Counted from the stretch's first letter, positions 21,866 through 33,798 are shown. The stretch is DNA of 64,000 bases from Hippophae tibetana (GCA_037013495.1 CM072807.1:11473001-11537000); one strand, 5' to 3'. Notes: a model not told the origin generated them from the letters alone. Translations and numbers: made by a program.

Positions 21866-23696
21866 GGGAGAGATCGGGAGAGAAACTTGCTGTTAAGGTG
21901 TAAGGTGGGAGATTGATATTTGAGAGGAATTTTTTTGACTTTTGACAATTTGTTAAGTTCAAAGACTAATGTCGGGAACAAGTAATTCAACATAAATATA
22001 TAATCGATGGGCTTTAAGGTTGAAGCCTTACGAGAAAATAAGTGTGACTAAAGCAATAATAAATTTATAAAATCGCCTTCTTTTATGAGCGTTAAACCGT
22101 ATGTTTTAATATTAATTCTTGTCGTTTATGTCTGACTTTGTTTCAGAGAATATAATTAAAATGGGATTACGAATGATAATGGGAAGGACGAACTACTACT
22201 ACAATTTCAACCGAGAAGTATGAAAATAATTAAAGGATTAATTTTTTAAAATCTAAATTTTAAAAAATAGATATACAAAAATAGATAATCTATTTTCAAC
22301 TAACAATATTTTCACATTAAATGATGTGAATCTTTTAAGAGAATAATCTAAAAACACAAAAACTCAAAGAAATAAAAAAAATTAAATTGATAAAAACATA
22401 ATTAAGATGATTAAATTGAAACCTTAAAGAACAAAAACAGAAAACAACTTAATAAGTTGCAATCAAACTTTTAGCCATTGAAATTAAAGAAAAAATCAAT
22501 ATTATAATATTTGGTTTAAAATTATAATGTAATGGAAAACATTGTATATTATTTTAATATCTTTATATTTAATAAAAATTAAATAATATTATTTAATTAT
22601 TATTTTTGTCAGACAAAATACGTTGTTGGATTCATAATTTTTTAAAATAATTATTACTTAAAAAAATATATTATTAAAATTATTTTTTTAAATAGATTTT
22701 AGGGTTTTAGGGTTTAGGAATTAGATTTTTTAGTTTTTAGATTTAGAGTATAAAGTACAATATTTAAGATTTAAGGTTATATTTATGAGTTAAGGTTTAT
22801 GGTTAAAATTATTTTTTTTTTAAATTAGATTTATGATTTAGGATATAGAGTATAAGATTTAATGTCAAAGACTTAGGGTTTAGAGTTTACAGTTATATTT
22901 ACGGATTAAGATTTACAATTAAAATTATTATTTTTCTAAATAAGATTTAGGATTTTAGGGTTTGAAATTTGAGATTTATGATTTAAGATTTATGGTTATA
23001 TTTAAAATTAGGGTAAAATTAGAACAAAAAATTAATATGAGAATGAAATCATAATTCTTTAAAAGGGAGAAAAAATCTTATTTCTTATCTTTTAGAAATC
23101 GATTTTATTTTATTCTTATTTTTCTGTCCAATCAAACATAAAATTAAAAGGAGTTAATTTTGATTCTATTTCTATCAACAAAATAATTTTGATTCCATTT
23201 CATTATTTCTACAATTAATTTTGATTCTATTTTTGTTTTTGGATAAATATTGTACTATCAGCATAAATTTTTAAATAAAATTTATTTTTTATAATTAATA
23301 CTCGAATTTTAAATTATTTGTATATCAAAAGCGCTAAATATTGTGGGGCATATGCGTACTTTCAAAACAACTCGGAGAGTGAGCAAGGACGCATACTTAA
23401 ACGGACGTTCGTTGGGTTTATGACACTTTGTCCCCACTCCTCAGTCCTCTGTGCGTGGGCTGTTTACTTTTGTTCGTTCTCTCATTTAACTTCAGTGTTA
23501 TAATATCCGAAATTCTAATGGAAAATTCTTTATCAGAGATAGCTTCCGGAACTTTTATTTATTGGAAAATTCAGACTATTATTCATCTCAAAGGTTCGCT
23601 TAAAATATCCGAAACTCTTGACTTCCTCGTCCTCTTTCAGTCATCAGATATAGCTGTTTTTCGTAAAGAGTTTTGTTATTGGTCCGAAAGGAGAAG
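21866..23696. promoter_or_regulatory. Shared upstream region between two divergent genes
   Basis: The transporter start (21865, minus) and the neuroguidin start (23697, plus) face away from each other across about 1.8 kb. This interval must contain both promoters. It is AT-rich, has the degenerate TTTAGGG-like repeats at 22685-23030, and near 23330-23690 has the more balanced composition expected of a 5' leader. I could not place TATA boxes with confidence. Confidence 0.5.
22685..23030. repeat. Degenerate tandem repeat, about 115-120 bp, rich in TTTAGGG-like words
   Basis: Three loose units start near 22680, 22808 and 22925. Each opens with AAATTATT(T)n, continues with variants of GATTTAGGGTTTAG, and ends in TTATGGTTAAAATT-like sequence. 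The words resemble plant telomere repeats (TTTAGGG) but are too diverged to be a true telomeric tract. Confidence 0.6.
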
Positions 23697-23873
23697 ATGG
23701 AGAATTCAAACCTAACAACGTATGAATTGATTTTTTCCTTTTGTAGTTATAGATTAATTAGTTTTTACGAGACTAAATTTTTGCAACTCACTTTTATTTT
23801 AGCGAAGCTCCTCAGCTAGCTTCTGTTCTGAAAGAAATGAAAGATGGACTCGACACTGTGCGGAACTGCAAAG

Positions 23874-24880
23874 GTAAGAAGCAGTTTCGGTAACGGATAT
23901 TCTTATGTTCAATAAATACGTAAATATACGTATCTTAATAAATAATATATTGATAAAAAAATATACAATAAATACGTAAATATACGTAATAATTAATATA
24001 ATAATAAAAAATAATTGTTTATAAAGAGATTACTTTATTCACTAAAATTAAATAAAAATAATTAATTAAATCAAATTTGATAATTAAAAAAATATATTAG
24101 AAAATATTTAAGAATATTTAATCTTTTAATTTTCTAAACATGTAAATCGTTAAAATCTCTCCAATATAATATTAATTGATTACATTATCAATTGAATATA
24201 ACCTAAAATGTATTTTTCTCTAAGTAAACTGCACATCATATATTAATTAATTTAATCACACTCTCATGCCAATTAAATTGCATATTACTCATTAAGTTCA
24301 TTAATTATGGATCACATACATAAAAATCATACATCTCTACCTAAAAACTATACATGTTATTTAATCGAGACAAACAATTAAATAATTCTCTCAAATCAAT
24401 TTAATTGTCTTTATAAATAAATTATTTGTCAAACAATTTATAGCATAAAAATCAGATTAAATAATATATTAAATTAATATTATAATTGAGAAAAAATATT
24501 AGATCATCACATATTTAAAATTGGGTTCATAAAATTCCTAGATTAATAAATTAATTAACTATAATTTTGTTCATAAAAGTCACATTTTTCATAAAGAAAG
24601 ACATAAAAATTGATAAAGAAAAGAGTAGAAAAAGAAATACAATCAATATCTTGAATTATAATATTAATTTTCTCTTGAATCTCCACCAAAATTATGTCTT
24701 CTTTTCAAATGTTTTTGTATTTTTTTCTCTTTTTAGCTCCAAAAATTGATTAAATTGTGCTAATGGAGGCCAATTAGGCTTAAATAAAGCTCAGGTGTAA
24801 TCTGAACTGTCCGATCAGCTTCAGATCAAAGGCTACGATCAAAACAAATAAAATTGACAATTTCAACCAATCACAGTGCG
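23874..24880. other. AT-rich intron sequence, nothing recognised
   Basis: Part of the large intron of the neuroguidin pseudogene. Long AT-rich stretches with short repeats of AATACGTAAATATACGTA near 23920-23990. No protein motif, LTR or terminal inverted repeat was seen. Confidence 0.5.
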
Positions 24881-24882
24881 AC

Positions 24883-25009
24883 ACGTGGCAGGAGAGACCG
24901 GTCATAATCAACGCTCACTGAGTCAGCAACACGTGACATGACATGATTCGTAGAAGGGATGGCGTGGCGCACGGGTGGAATACGTGAAGCAATGGCGTAG
25001 CGATACGTG
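24883..25009. promoter_or_regulatory. ACGTG-motif cluster, left part
   Basis: Four ACGTG cores (24883, 24931, 24982, 25005), two of them in full CACGTG context, in 130 bp. Three more lie just right of Copia D (30105, 30142, 30194), so the cluster was one block of about 230 bp before the insertion. It could be a G-box-rich promoter relic of an older element; function unknown. Confidence 0.45.
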
Positions 25010-25021
25010 GCATGACGCGTT

Positions 25022-25442
25022 TGTTGGGAAATTACACATATTCCCGATAAACCACACTTATGAGAAAGCAAGAATAGAAAAATAACACACAAATTTGATA
25101 ACAGAGTTCGGCCAATCTTGCTTACGTCTCAGGACCTGCTGCAGATCTTTTTGCTAAAAGAGGAGAAATAACACAAGGTGTTTACAACACTCACAACTCA
25201 CAACCCAATTACACCCAAGAAAATTACTCTCAATTTTTTCTCACAAAAGTTTTTCTCTCAATTGGAATGAACACTTTGGATGATTAATTCATTATAATTA
25301 CACATCTATTTATAGAAAAATTCACTCCTTGAATTACTCCTTAAATTAATGGTTCCTTGAATTGCTCCTTGAATTAAGCTCCTTGTTTTGTTCCATGTTT
25401 TGCTCCATGTTTTGCTCCTTAAATTAAGGAGCTTTATAACAA
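25022..25442 (-). repeat. 3' LTR of Copia D
   Basis: Begins TGTTGGGAAATT on the plus strand. At its inner edge the polypurine tract AAGTGGGAGAT runs directly into TGTTATAAAG. The 10 bp TGTTGGAGAT found at the start of the other LTR are missing, as expected from slippage between two GGAGATTGTT repeats. Confidence 0.85.
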
Positions 25443-25512
25443 TCTCCCACTTGAAGACTGATTTCAATCTGTCTTCACACCTCGATCGATGCAGCAGTTT
25501 TTCTAGTCTTTG

Positions 25513-28500
25513 TTACTCTAGCAGACCAACTGAAGTTGAGCACAACTTCAGTTTGTTAATAGTCACCACCTTTGTTAACATATCTGGTGGATTTTTGTTT
25601 TCTTGAATCTTCTCTAGTATTAACACATCATCTTCCAATAGGGATCTGATGAAGTGGTAACGAAGTCCAATATGTTTGGTTCTAAAATAAAATGTTGAAT
25701 TCTTCGCCAAGTGTATTGCACTTTGACTATCACTGTGCAGAACATTTTTCTCCTGTTTGAATCCCAACTCAGTTAACAAACCTTGAAGCCATATCATCTC
25801 TTTACTGGCTTCAATCACGGCTACATACTCAGCCTCTGTAGTGGATAGAGTGACAATTTTCTATATTTGTGACATCCAACTAACGGTTGTAGTTCCAACA
25901 ATAAATATATATCTGGTGGTGCTTCTTCGGTGATCAACATTACCTCCAAAGTCTGCATCTATGTAGCCTTGTACTTTTAATTCTCCATTACTAAAGTACA
26001 AGCACTCTTTTGTGGTGTCTTGTAGATACGTCAAAATCCACTTGACTGCTTCCCATTGAGTTTTCCCTAGGTTTGACATAAATCTGCTAATAATTCCCAC
26101 TGCATGGCCAATGTCTGGTCTCGTGCAGACCATTGCATACATCAAACTTCCAATGGCTGAGGCATAAGGAACCTTAGCCTTGAATTCTTTTTCTTCCTCT
26201 TTCTGAGGGGACTGATCCTTGGATAGGCGAAAGTGATTGGCCAAGGGTGTGCTAATTGGCTTGGCATCGCCCATGTTGAATCTCTGCAAAACATGATTGA
26301 TGTACTCTGCTTGAGATAACTGCAAGGATCTTTTCTTCTTATTTCTTGTGATTTGCATTCCAAGAATCTTCTTTGCTGGACCCAAGTCTTTCCTGTCAAA
26401 ATCCTTTAACAATTGATGCTTCAACCTTCTGATATCATCCATATCTGAACCTGCTACTAACATATCATCAACATAAAGTAGTAAAATGATATAATTGGAC
26501 CTATATCTCTTGAAGTAGCAACAGTGGTTGGCATTGCACTTCTGGAAACCTTCCTTGTGCATAAAGCTGTCAAACTTTCTGTACCATTGTCTTGAGGCTT
26601 GTTTCAGGCCATACAAACTCTTCTTAAGTCCGCACACTATGTTCTTTTTCCCTCTTTTTGAGAAACCTTCTGGCTGGTACATGTATATCTCTTCATCTAA
26701 ATCTCCATGAAGGAATGCAGTCTTCACATCCAACTGTTCAAGATGAAGATCTTTAATGGCTACAATACTCAATACTGATCTGATAGTATTGAGCTTCACA
26801 ACGGGAGCGAAAATGTCAGTGTAGTCAACTCCTTCCTTTTGTTGAAACCCTTTGACAACTAGGCGGGCTTTGTATCTCTTGGAACCATCATGCTCATCTT
26901 TCACCCGGTATACCCATTTGTTGTTATGTGTCTTCTTTCCCATAGGTAACTCAGCTAGTTCCCATGTCTGGTTGGAGATGAGAGATTTCATTTCTTCTTT
27001 CATAGCAAGCTCTCACTTGTTGGAATCTCGAGTCTAACAAGCTTCATCATAGCATTCAAGCTCTCCTCCATCAGTCAGCAACATATAGTTCATGTATATC
27101 CTCTTAGGCACATGAGGTCGAGAAGACCTTCTCAATACAAGAGCAGGAGTAAGAGGTTGTGGTGTGTCAGAATGTTGTGTACTACTCTGTCCAACAAGTT
27201 CCTCTGGCTGAGGACTTGTTACAATTGGTTCTATTGCGAAACTATCTGGGACATCATCTGCATCTGCAAATACTAACTCATTCTGCTTTGAGTCATTGGC
27301 GTCTATTTTATGCATGTCCTTATACATCACCCTTTCGTTGAAAATCACATCTCTGCTACGGATAAATTTCTTCTTTTCGTCATCCCAAATGTGGTAGTCA
27401 AACTCATCCTCACCATTGCCGATGAATGTGCATTTCTTGGATTTGGGATCAAGCTTATTCCTACCTTGATCACTGATATGCACAAATGCTACACAATTGA
27501 AAACTTTTAGATGTGATAGTTTCACCTCTTTTCCGCTCCTACCTCCTCTGGTATTCTATTCTCCAATGGAACAGATGGGCCTCGGTTGATCAAGTAAACT
27601 ATTGTGTTGACTGCTTCTGCCCAGAACTGCTTCGGTAGGCGTGACTGTATACGAATGCTTCTGGCTCTTTTTGTCAACGTTCGGTTCATACGCTCAGTTA
27701 CACCATTGTGTTGAGGCGTGACTGTATACGAATGCTTCTGGCTCTTTCTGTCAATGTTCGATTCATACGCTCAGTTACACCATTGTGTTGAGGCGTGCCT
27801 GACACAGTTCTTTCCATTCTGATCCCGTGCTCATAGCAGAAATTTTTGAATTTGGTGTCTTCATATTCACCACCATTATCGGTTCTAAACTTTTTGATCT
27901 TTAAACCCATCTCATTTTCCACCATAGCTTTCCATCTTTTGAAAGCCTCAAATACTTTAGACTTATGCTTTAGAAAGTAAACTCATACCTTCCGAGAGTG
28001 ACCATCGATAAAAGTCACGAAGTAGTGTTTCCCACCAATAGATGAGACGGTCATTGGTCCCCAACCATCAGAGTGAATAAGCTCTAGCCATTTTTTCTTT
28101 GGGGTTCTGCCACTTGTTTGAAAGCTGACTCTCTTTTGCTTTTCAAGTATGCAATCTTTATACATGTCCATCTCTACAGACTGTAGACCTAGAAGTTTTC
28201 CTTTTGAGTGCATAATCTTCATCCTCTTCTCACTCATGTGGCCTAGTCTCTGGTGCCACAAATTTGGTGTTTCATTGCCTACTGCAATTATGATTGAACA
28301 ACGTGCCTCTACTGTCATGTAAAGAGTGCCACTTTTCTTGCCTCGAGAAACTATCATTGCACCCTTTGAAATCTTCCAATCATCACCATGGAAAATCGTA
28401 GTGTAGCCTTCATTGGCCAACTGCCCTATTGAGATTAAGTTCTTACTGAGGTCGGGAATATGCCTGACATCCTTCAACTCCCAAACAGACCCGTTCAACT

Positions 28501-28849
28501 TAATCTTCACTACACATTTGCCAATAATAGCACATGGTTGATCATCTCCAAGATATACCTTTCCAAGGTTTCCGGGGACATATCTCTCGAAGAATTCTTT
28601 CTGTGAAGTAGCATGGAACGATGCTCCAGAGTCTAACACCCAAGATTCTTCCTTGTTCTCCAAAAAGCATATCAATGCATCATCTCCTCCTGAGGTGGAA
28701 GTAACATTTGCCTCTGCCTTCACTTGTTTGTCCTTCGGTGCACTCTTGCACTGATTTTTGTAGTGCCCGATTCTTCCACAATTCCAACACTCGATAGTCT
28801 TCGAGCTATGGGAATTATTAGGATTCCTGGATTTGGACCTTCTGTCCAT
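25513..28849 (-). pseudogene. Copia D Pol (zinc knuckle, PR, IN, RT, RH), broken
   Basis: Zinc knuckle, protease and integrase start 27983-28849: CWNCGRIGHYKNQC, WVLDSGASFHAT, LWHQRLGHMSEKRM, LIHSDGWGPM, FIDGHSRK (the usual FIDDHSR has D to G at a core position). Integrase middle and end at 27698-27925 and 27034-27525. RT 25861-27003 with KTAFLHGDLDEE, YGLKQASRQW and LYVDDML. RNase H end 25513-25818. A 77-bp tandem duplication and several stops break the frame. Confidence 0.9.
27641..27796. repeat. 77-bp tandem duplication inside Copia D integrase
   Basis: Two near-identical copies, starting near 27641 and 27718, of the segment encoding ...GVTERMNRT... Because 77 is not a multiple of three, it shifts the integrase frame. 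Confidence 0.85.
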
Positions 28850-29523
28850 CTACCTCGGTAGTCTGTTCTTCCACGTCCATTCTCTTTGGTTGAATTTCTT
28901 CCTCTTGACTCTGTATGCAAAACTGAATAAGTTGACGATTTACATGACTCTCTACGTCGGATCTCTTCACTGAGAACCAAATCACGAACATCGTCAAATT
29001 TCAACTTATTGCTTCCTGATGAGCTACTCACATCCGTGATAGTAGCATTCCAACTTTCTGGTAGAGAAGACAAAAGTATCAATGCTCGTACTTCTTCATC
29101 GAATTCAATATCCACTAAACTCAACTGGATTGTGACTGTGTTGAGTTCATTGAGATGTTGAGCTACCGATGCGCCTTCCGTCATTCGCAAATTGAACAAA
29201 CGCCTCATCAAGTGCACTTTGTTTGAGGTTGATGGCTTCTCATACATATTGGAGAGAGCTGCCATAAGACCCGTTGTGGTCTTTTCCTTTGCTATGTTGA
29301 AAGCAACATTACGGGATATCGTCAATCGAATAAATCCGAGGGCTTGTCTGTCTAGAAGATTCCAATCTTCTCCCTTCATAGCCTCTGGTTTCTTCCCTGA
29401 GAGAGGTTGATATAGATTTCTTTGATACAGATAATCATTTATCTGTATTTTCCAAAACCCGAAATCTATGCCATCAAATTTCTCGAGTTTCACCCTTCCT
29501 TCATCTGCGACCATTGCTCTCAC
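28720..29523 (-). pseudogene. Copia D Gag, out of frame with the zinc knuckle
   Basis: 267 codons with the Copia gag fold (KFDGIDFGFWKIQINDYL, LMRRLFNLRMTEG, LILLSSLPESWN). It then leaves the coding frame after GRGRTDYRGR. The zinc knuckle is in the overlapping frame at 27983-28849. The same break occurs in Copia E. Confidence 0.88.
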
Positions 29524-29593
29524 TCAAATCTGACTTCCTCCAGATCGTTTCTGACTATTTCTTGCAGAAAATTGACAGAAATCACCACCAATA

Positions 29594-29605
29594 GCTCTGA
29601 TACCA
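29594..29605 (-). other. Primer-binding site of Copia D
   Basis: TGGTATCAGAGC on the minus strand, two bases from the 5' LTR end. Confidence 0.88.
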
Positions 29606-29607
29606 GT

Positions 29608-30062
29608 TGTTGGGAAATTACACAAATTCCCGATAAGGCAGACTTATGAGAAAACAAGAATAGAAAAATAACACACAAATTTGATAATGGAGTTCGGCTA
29701 ATCTTGCTTACGTCTCCGGACCTGCTGCAGATCTTTTAACTGAAAGAGGAGAAATTAAACAAGGTGTTTACAACACTCACAACTCACAACCCAATTACAC
29801 CTAAGAAAATTACTCTCAATTTTCTCTCACAAAAGTTTTTCTCTCAATTGGAATGAACACTTTGGATGATTAATTCATTACAATTACACATCTATTTATA
29901 GGAAAATTCACTCCTTTAATTACTTCTTAAATTAATGGTTCCTTGAATTAAGCTCCTTGTTTTGTTTCATGTTTTGATCCATGTTTTACTCCTTGTTTTG
30001 CTCCATGTTTTTGCTCCTTAATTTGCTCCTTAAATTAAGGAGCTTTATAACAATCTCCAACA
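29608..30062 (-). repeat. 5' LTR of Copia D
   Basis: 455 bp, TGTTGGAGATTG...CCCAACA on the minus strand. The U3 side holds repeated words around TCCTTAAATTAAGGAGC and CCATGTTTTGCTCC. Confidence 0.92.
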
Positions 30063-30948
30063 GCGTTGACCAATTTCAGAACACGGATTGAACATCGTGC
30101 TAACACGTGGTGAGTGTTTTGTCCTCCTCACACGCAACGCGACGTGATTCGCTCTCCGTGTTTGCTTGGCTTACTCAGTCAGCTCTTCTACCTACGTGGC
30201 ATGTCACATGATAACTCCCGATTGGTCCTGCGTTAAAAATTCCATAAAAATCCAAAAAAAAAAAATATTTTCACCCCTTTTTCATTAAAAAAATTATATT
30301 TTAATATTTTTGAACCAAAATAATATTATTTATCAAATAAAATAAGTAAATATTAAGTAAAAAAATGCATTAATGACTCTATCTTCATAGAGTCATCAGT
30401 AACCCTTTTCAAGCAGTTAATAAATAATGGGGTCTAATTGTCAAAACTTTATTGGGTTTTTGGTCTTTTGATTAAGTAGTTTGGATATAGAAAAATTGGC
30501 CATTGTTTAGATACATAATCTATTAAATTTCCTCTTGCCAATCCAGTCTTTTGTGGAAAGAAAGAAAATTTGTTATTGCCAATATGGCTATGCTTGTTCA
30601 TATGATATTTTTACTGCTAAAACTTCCAATTTTGCAAAATTCCTCTCATATGATGATGCAACCTTTCAGCCATTAGAATCCTTGGTTCCTTTGTTGTAAA
30701 TTGCCTATTCTACGGCAATTAATTGTTTCTGGTATTCTTTTATCTCTTTTTTGCTGCCCTTTTGCTTTGGTTTTTATCATAAGCATGTGTGATTTTTTTT
30801 TCTTTGGATTTCCTTTTGAAAATTGTTAATGTGTCATGTCTCTTCTTCTTGTGTTTTGGTTTTGATTTGTTTCTTTTTTTTTTATTTCTGTCGTCATTAT
30901 TAAAATATTCTTTTTTATTCCTTTATTCAATGTATTAGGTTAGCTCAG
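30063..30948 (+). other. Remainder of the neuroguidin intron
   Basis: First about 150 bp continue the ACGTG-rich block. From 30240 the sequence is AT-rich with no recognisable gene, ending in a T-rich tract and the acceptor before exon 3. Confidence 0.5.
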
Positions 30949-32035
30949 ATCAGTTTCCAACAGCAGAAGGAATCAGTTATCTTGAAACCAAACCTATAAT
31001 GCTTCTAAGCTATTGCAAGTCACTTGTTTATTACCTACTTCGCAAGGCTCAAGGGTTCTCTATAGAGGGGCATCCTGTTGTTAGAAGCCTTGTAGAGATA
31101 AGGTTATTTTTGGAGAAGGTTGGTATATATATTTGTGTTTGTCCTTGTTTGTCCAGTAAAGTTCAAAGTCACTCTCACTAAGTGATGACCTTTTTGTTCT
31201 AATAGATCCGACCAATTGATAAAAAGCTCCAGTACCTAATTCAGAAGCTTACAAAGGTTGCTGTAGGTGCAAAGGACAATGTTGCCCCATACGAAAATCA
31301 ATCTAGTGCACCTCAAGAGACAGAGGATTTGTTAAAATATCAACCAAATCCTGACATGCTTGTTAACAAAACTGATAAGACTTCTAAGGTAGATTTCGTA
31401 CTATTATGGATGTTTTAATAACCGCCTATTGATGTTGAGAGTATTCTTACCTAAAGTTATGTTTTTATGTTGAAGAATGGGGTATATCGACCACCTAAAT
31501 TTGCACCGACTTTGATGGAGGAAGAAAAGATTTCGAAGAAGGACAGAGACACAATAAGAAGAGAGAAAAATGTTTTGCGGCAAGTGAACTAGAGTGATTA
31601 TGTTAGAGATTTGATTAATGATCTTGAGGGTAAACCTGAAGAGGTTTGTTAAGTTTCACTTCGTGGCGTACTTCCTTCTAGGCGCTAGTCAAATGCTTCT
31701 ATTTGGTGTGGTATTTATTTGTTATTGATGTCAAAATGTAGGTTAGAGAAATTGTTGGAGTTGAAAGTATAGAGATTAATATATATAAGGCAAAGATGGA
31801 GGTACAGGCACGACGTGAAGAAAAACTTTTTATATGTGCTCCTGTTACAAAGGCGGAGAAAAAGAGGGAGAAACACTTGAAGAAGTCAAGAAATGGGTAT
31901 GCTTAGTCCAAAACCGACCGAAACTCGTTCCAGCTTTTTTCTATGGTTTGATAATTTGGTGTGTAAAAAATGTATTAACTTTTGCTCTTCTTATATTTCT
32001 GTATCAGGTTACTTGGTCTGACTGACAATTGTTAT

Positions 32036-32490
32036 TGTTGGAGATTGTTATAAAGCTCCTTAATTTAATGAGAAAATTAAGCAGCAAAACATGGAACAAA
32101 ACAAGGAGTAAAACATGGAGCTTAAATTAAGGAGAAATTCAAGGAACCATTAATTTAAGGAGTAATTCAAGGAGTGAATTTTCCTATAAATAGATGTGTA
32201 ATTGTAATGAATTAATCATCCAAAAGTGTTCATTCCAATTGATAGAAAAACTTAGAGAAAAAAGCTTTTGTGAGAGAAAATTGAGAGTAATTTTCTTAGG
32301 TGCAATTGGGTTGTGAGTTGTGAGTGTTGTAAACACCTTGTGTAATTTCTCCTATTTCAGTAAAAAGATCTACAGCACGTTCGAAAACGTAAACAAGATT
32401 GGCCGAACTCCGTTATCAAATTTATGTGTTATTTTTATTTTTGCTTTCTCATAAATCTGGCTTATCAGGAATTTGTGTAATTTCCCAACA
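32036..32490 (+). repeat. 5' LTR of Copia E
   Basis: 455 bp, TGTTGGAGATTG...CCCAACA, the same length as the 5' LTR of Copia D. Confidence 0.9.
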
Positions 32491-32492
32491 AC

Positions 32493-32504
32493 TGGTATGA
32501 GAGC
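32493..32504 (+). other. Mutated primer-binding site of Copia E
   Basis: TGGTATGAGAGC, one base different (C to G) from the tRNA-iMet match in Copia D. Confidence 0.75.
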
Positions 32505-32655
32505 TATTGGTGGTGATTTTTGTCAATTTTCTACAAGGTTACTATTTACGTGAATAGTGAAATTTGTCGACGATATTTGTTCGTTGACGGAGGTTTTCTA
32601 ATACACGGTGGTTTACAAAAATAGTCAGAAACGATCCGAAAGAAGTCAGATTTGA

Positions 32656-33459
32656 GTGGAAGCAATGGCCGTAGATGAAGGAAGGGTGAAACTCGAGAAA
32701 TTTGATGACACAGATTTTGGGTTTTGGAAAATGCAGATAGAGGATTATCTGTATCAAAGAAATCTATATCAACCTCTCTCAGGAAAGAAGCCAGAAGTTA
32801 TGAAGGAAAAAGATTGGAATCTTCTAGACAGACAAGCCCTCGGAGTTATTCGATTGATGCTATCCCGTAATGTTTCTTTCAACATAGCAAAGGAAAAGAC
32901 CACGGCGGGTCTTATGGCATCTCTCTCCAATATGTATGAGAAGCCATCAACCTCAAACAAAGTGCACTTGATGAGGCGTTTGTTCAATTTGCAGATGACG
33001 GAAGGCGCATCGGTAGCTCAACATCTCAATGAACTCAACACAGTCACAATCCAGTTGAGTTCAGTGGATATTGAATTCGATGAAGAAGTACGAGCATTGA
33101 TACTTTTGTCTTCTCTACCAGAAAGCTGGAATGCTACTGTCACAGATGTGAGTAGCTCATCAGGAAGCAATAAGTTGAAATTTGACGATGTTCGTGATTT
33201 GGTTCTCTGTGAAGAGATCCAACGTAGAGAGTCAGGTAAATCGTCAACTTGTTCAGTTTTGCATACAGAGTCAAGAGGAAGAAATTCAACCAAAGGAAAT
33301 GGACGTGGCAGAACAGACTACCGAGGTAGATGGACAGAAGGTCCAAATCCAAGAATCCTAATAATTCCCATAGCTCGAAGACTATCGAGTGTTGGAATTG
33401 TGGAAGAACCGGGCACTACAAAAATCAGTGCAAGAGTGCACCGAAGGACAAACAAGTGA
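32656..33459 (+). pseudogene. Copia E Gag
   Basis: 267 codons, nearly identical to Copia D gag (FGFWKMQIEDYLYQRN, LMRRLFNLQMTEG, LILLSSLPESWN). It changes frame at the same place after GRTDYRGR, so the zinc knuckle is read in another frame. Confidence 0.88.
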
Positions 33460-33755
33460 AGGCAGAGGCAAATGTTACTTCCATCTCAGGAGGAGATGAT
33501 GCATTGATATGCTCTTTGGAGAGCAAGGAAGAATCTTGGGTGTTAGACTCTGGAGCATCGTTCCATGCTACTTCACAGAAAGAATTCTTCGAGAGATATG
33601 TCCCCAGAAACCTTGGAAAGGTATATCTTGGTGATGATCAACCATGTGTTATTATTGACAAATATGTAGTGAAGATTAAGTTGAACGGACCTGTTTGGGA
33701 GCTGAAGGATGTCAAGCATATTTCCGACCTAAGAAGGAACTTAACCTTAGTATGA
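33330..33755 (+). pseudogene. Copia E zinc knuckle and protease start
   Basis: CWNCGRTGHYKNQC followed by the protease block WVLDSGASFHAT and the YLGDDQPC segment. The frame breaks near 33750 and the element ends about 45 bp later. Confidence 0.88.
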
Positions 33756-33798
33756 CAGTTGGTCAGTGAAGGCTACACTACGATCTTCCATGGTGATG

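Larger units (their letters stand above)
25022..30062 (-). mobile_element. Copia D, full length with perfect target duplication
   Basis: Two LTRs (25022 to about 25442, and 29608-30062), a tRNA-iMet primer-binding site, gag and pol remnants. The 5-bp duplication GCGTT is exact on both sides (25017-25021 and 30063-30067). The LTRs differ by several percent, so it is older than the chromovirus. It interrupts the ACGTG-rich block inside the neuroguidin intron. Confidence 0.93.
23697..32035 (+). pseudogene. Neuroguidin-like (Sas10/C1D domain) gene, inactivated
   Basis: Homologues are nucleolar proteins of small-subunit rRNA processing. Exons read by splice signals: 23697-23719, 23803-23873, 30949-31118, 31206-31388, 31476-31643, 31742-31896, and 32008 to about 32035. 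Family blocks: APQLASVLKEM; FPTAEGISYLE; SLVYYLLRKAQG; EGHPVVRSLVEIRLFLEKIRP; YRPPKFAPT; DLINDLEGKPEEV; EKKREKHLKKSRNG; and LLGLTD. An in-frame TAG at 31590-31592 replaces the Gln or Lys expected before SDYV. The last exon is cut after LGLTD by a Copia LTR. The exon 2 to 3 join also seems to lack about 10 residues of the family consensus. Copia D lies in the 7-kb intron. No strong alternative identity. Confidence 0.85.
32036..33798 (+). mobile_element. Copia E, 5' fragment of the Copia D family, inside a host exon
   Basis: 5' LTR (32036-32490), primer-binding site, gag and the start of protease, all very similar to Copia D but on the opposite strand. Homology ends at about 33798 in the pre-integrase region, so the rest has been lost. 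It starts directly inside the last exon of the neuroguidin pseudogene. GTTAT (32031-32035) would be the target site, but the other end is missing. Confidence 0.88.

Noticed and set aside
22685-23030. True interstitial telomere
   Set aside because: No run of consecutive exact TTTAGGG units. Only scattered related words.
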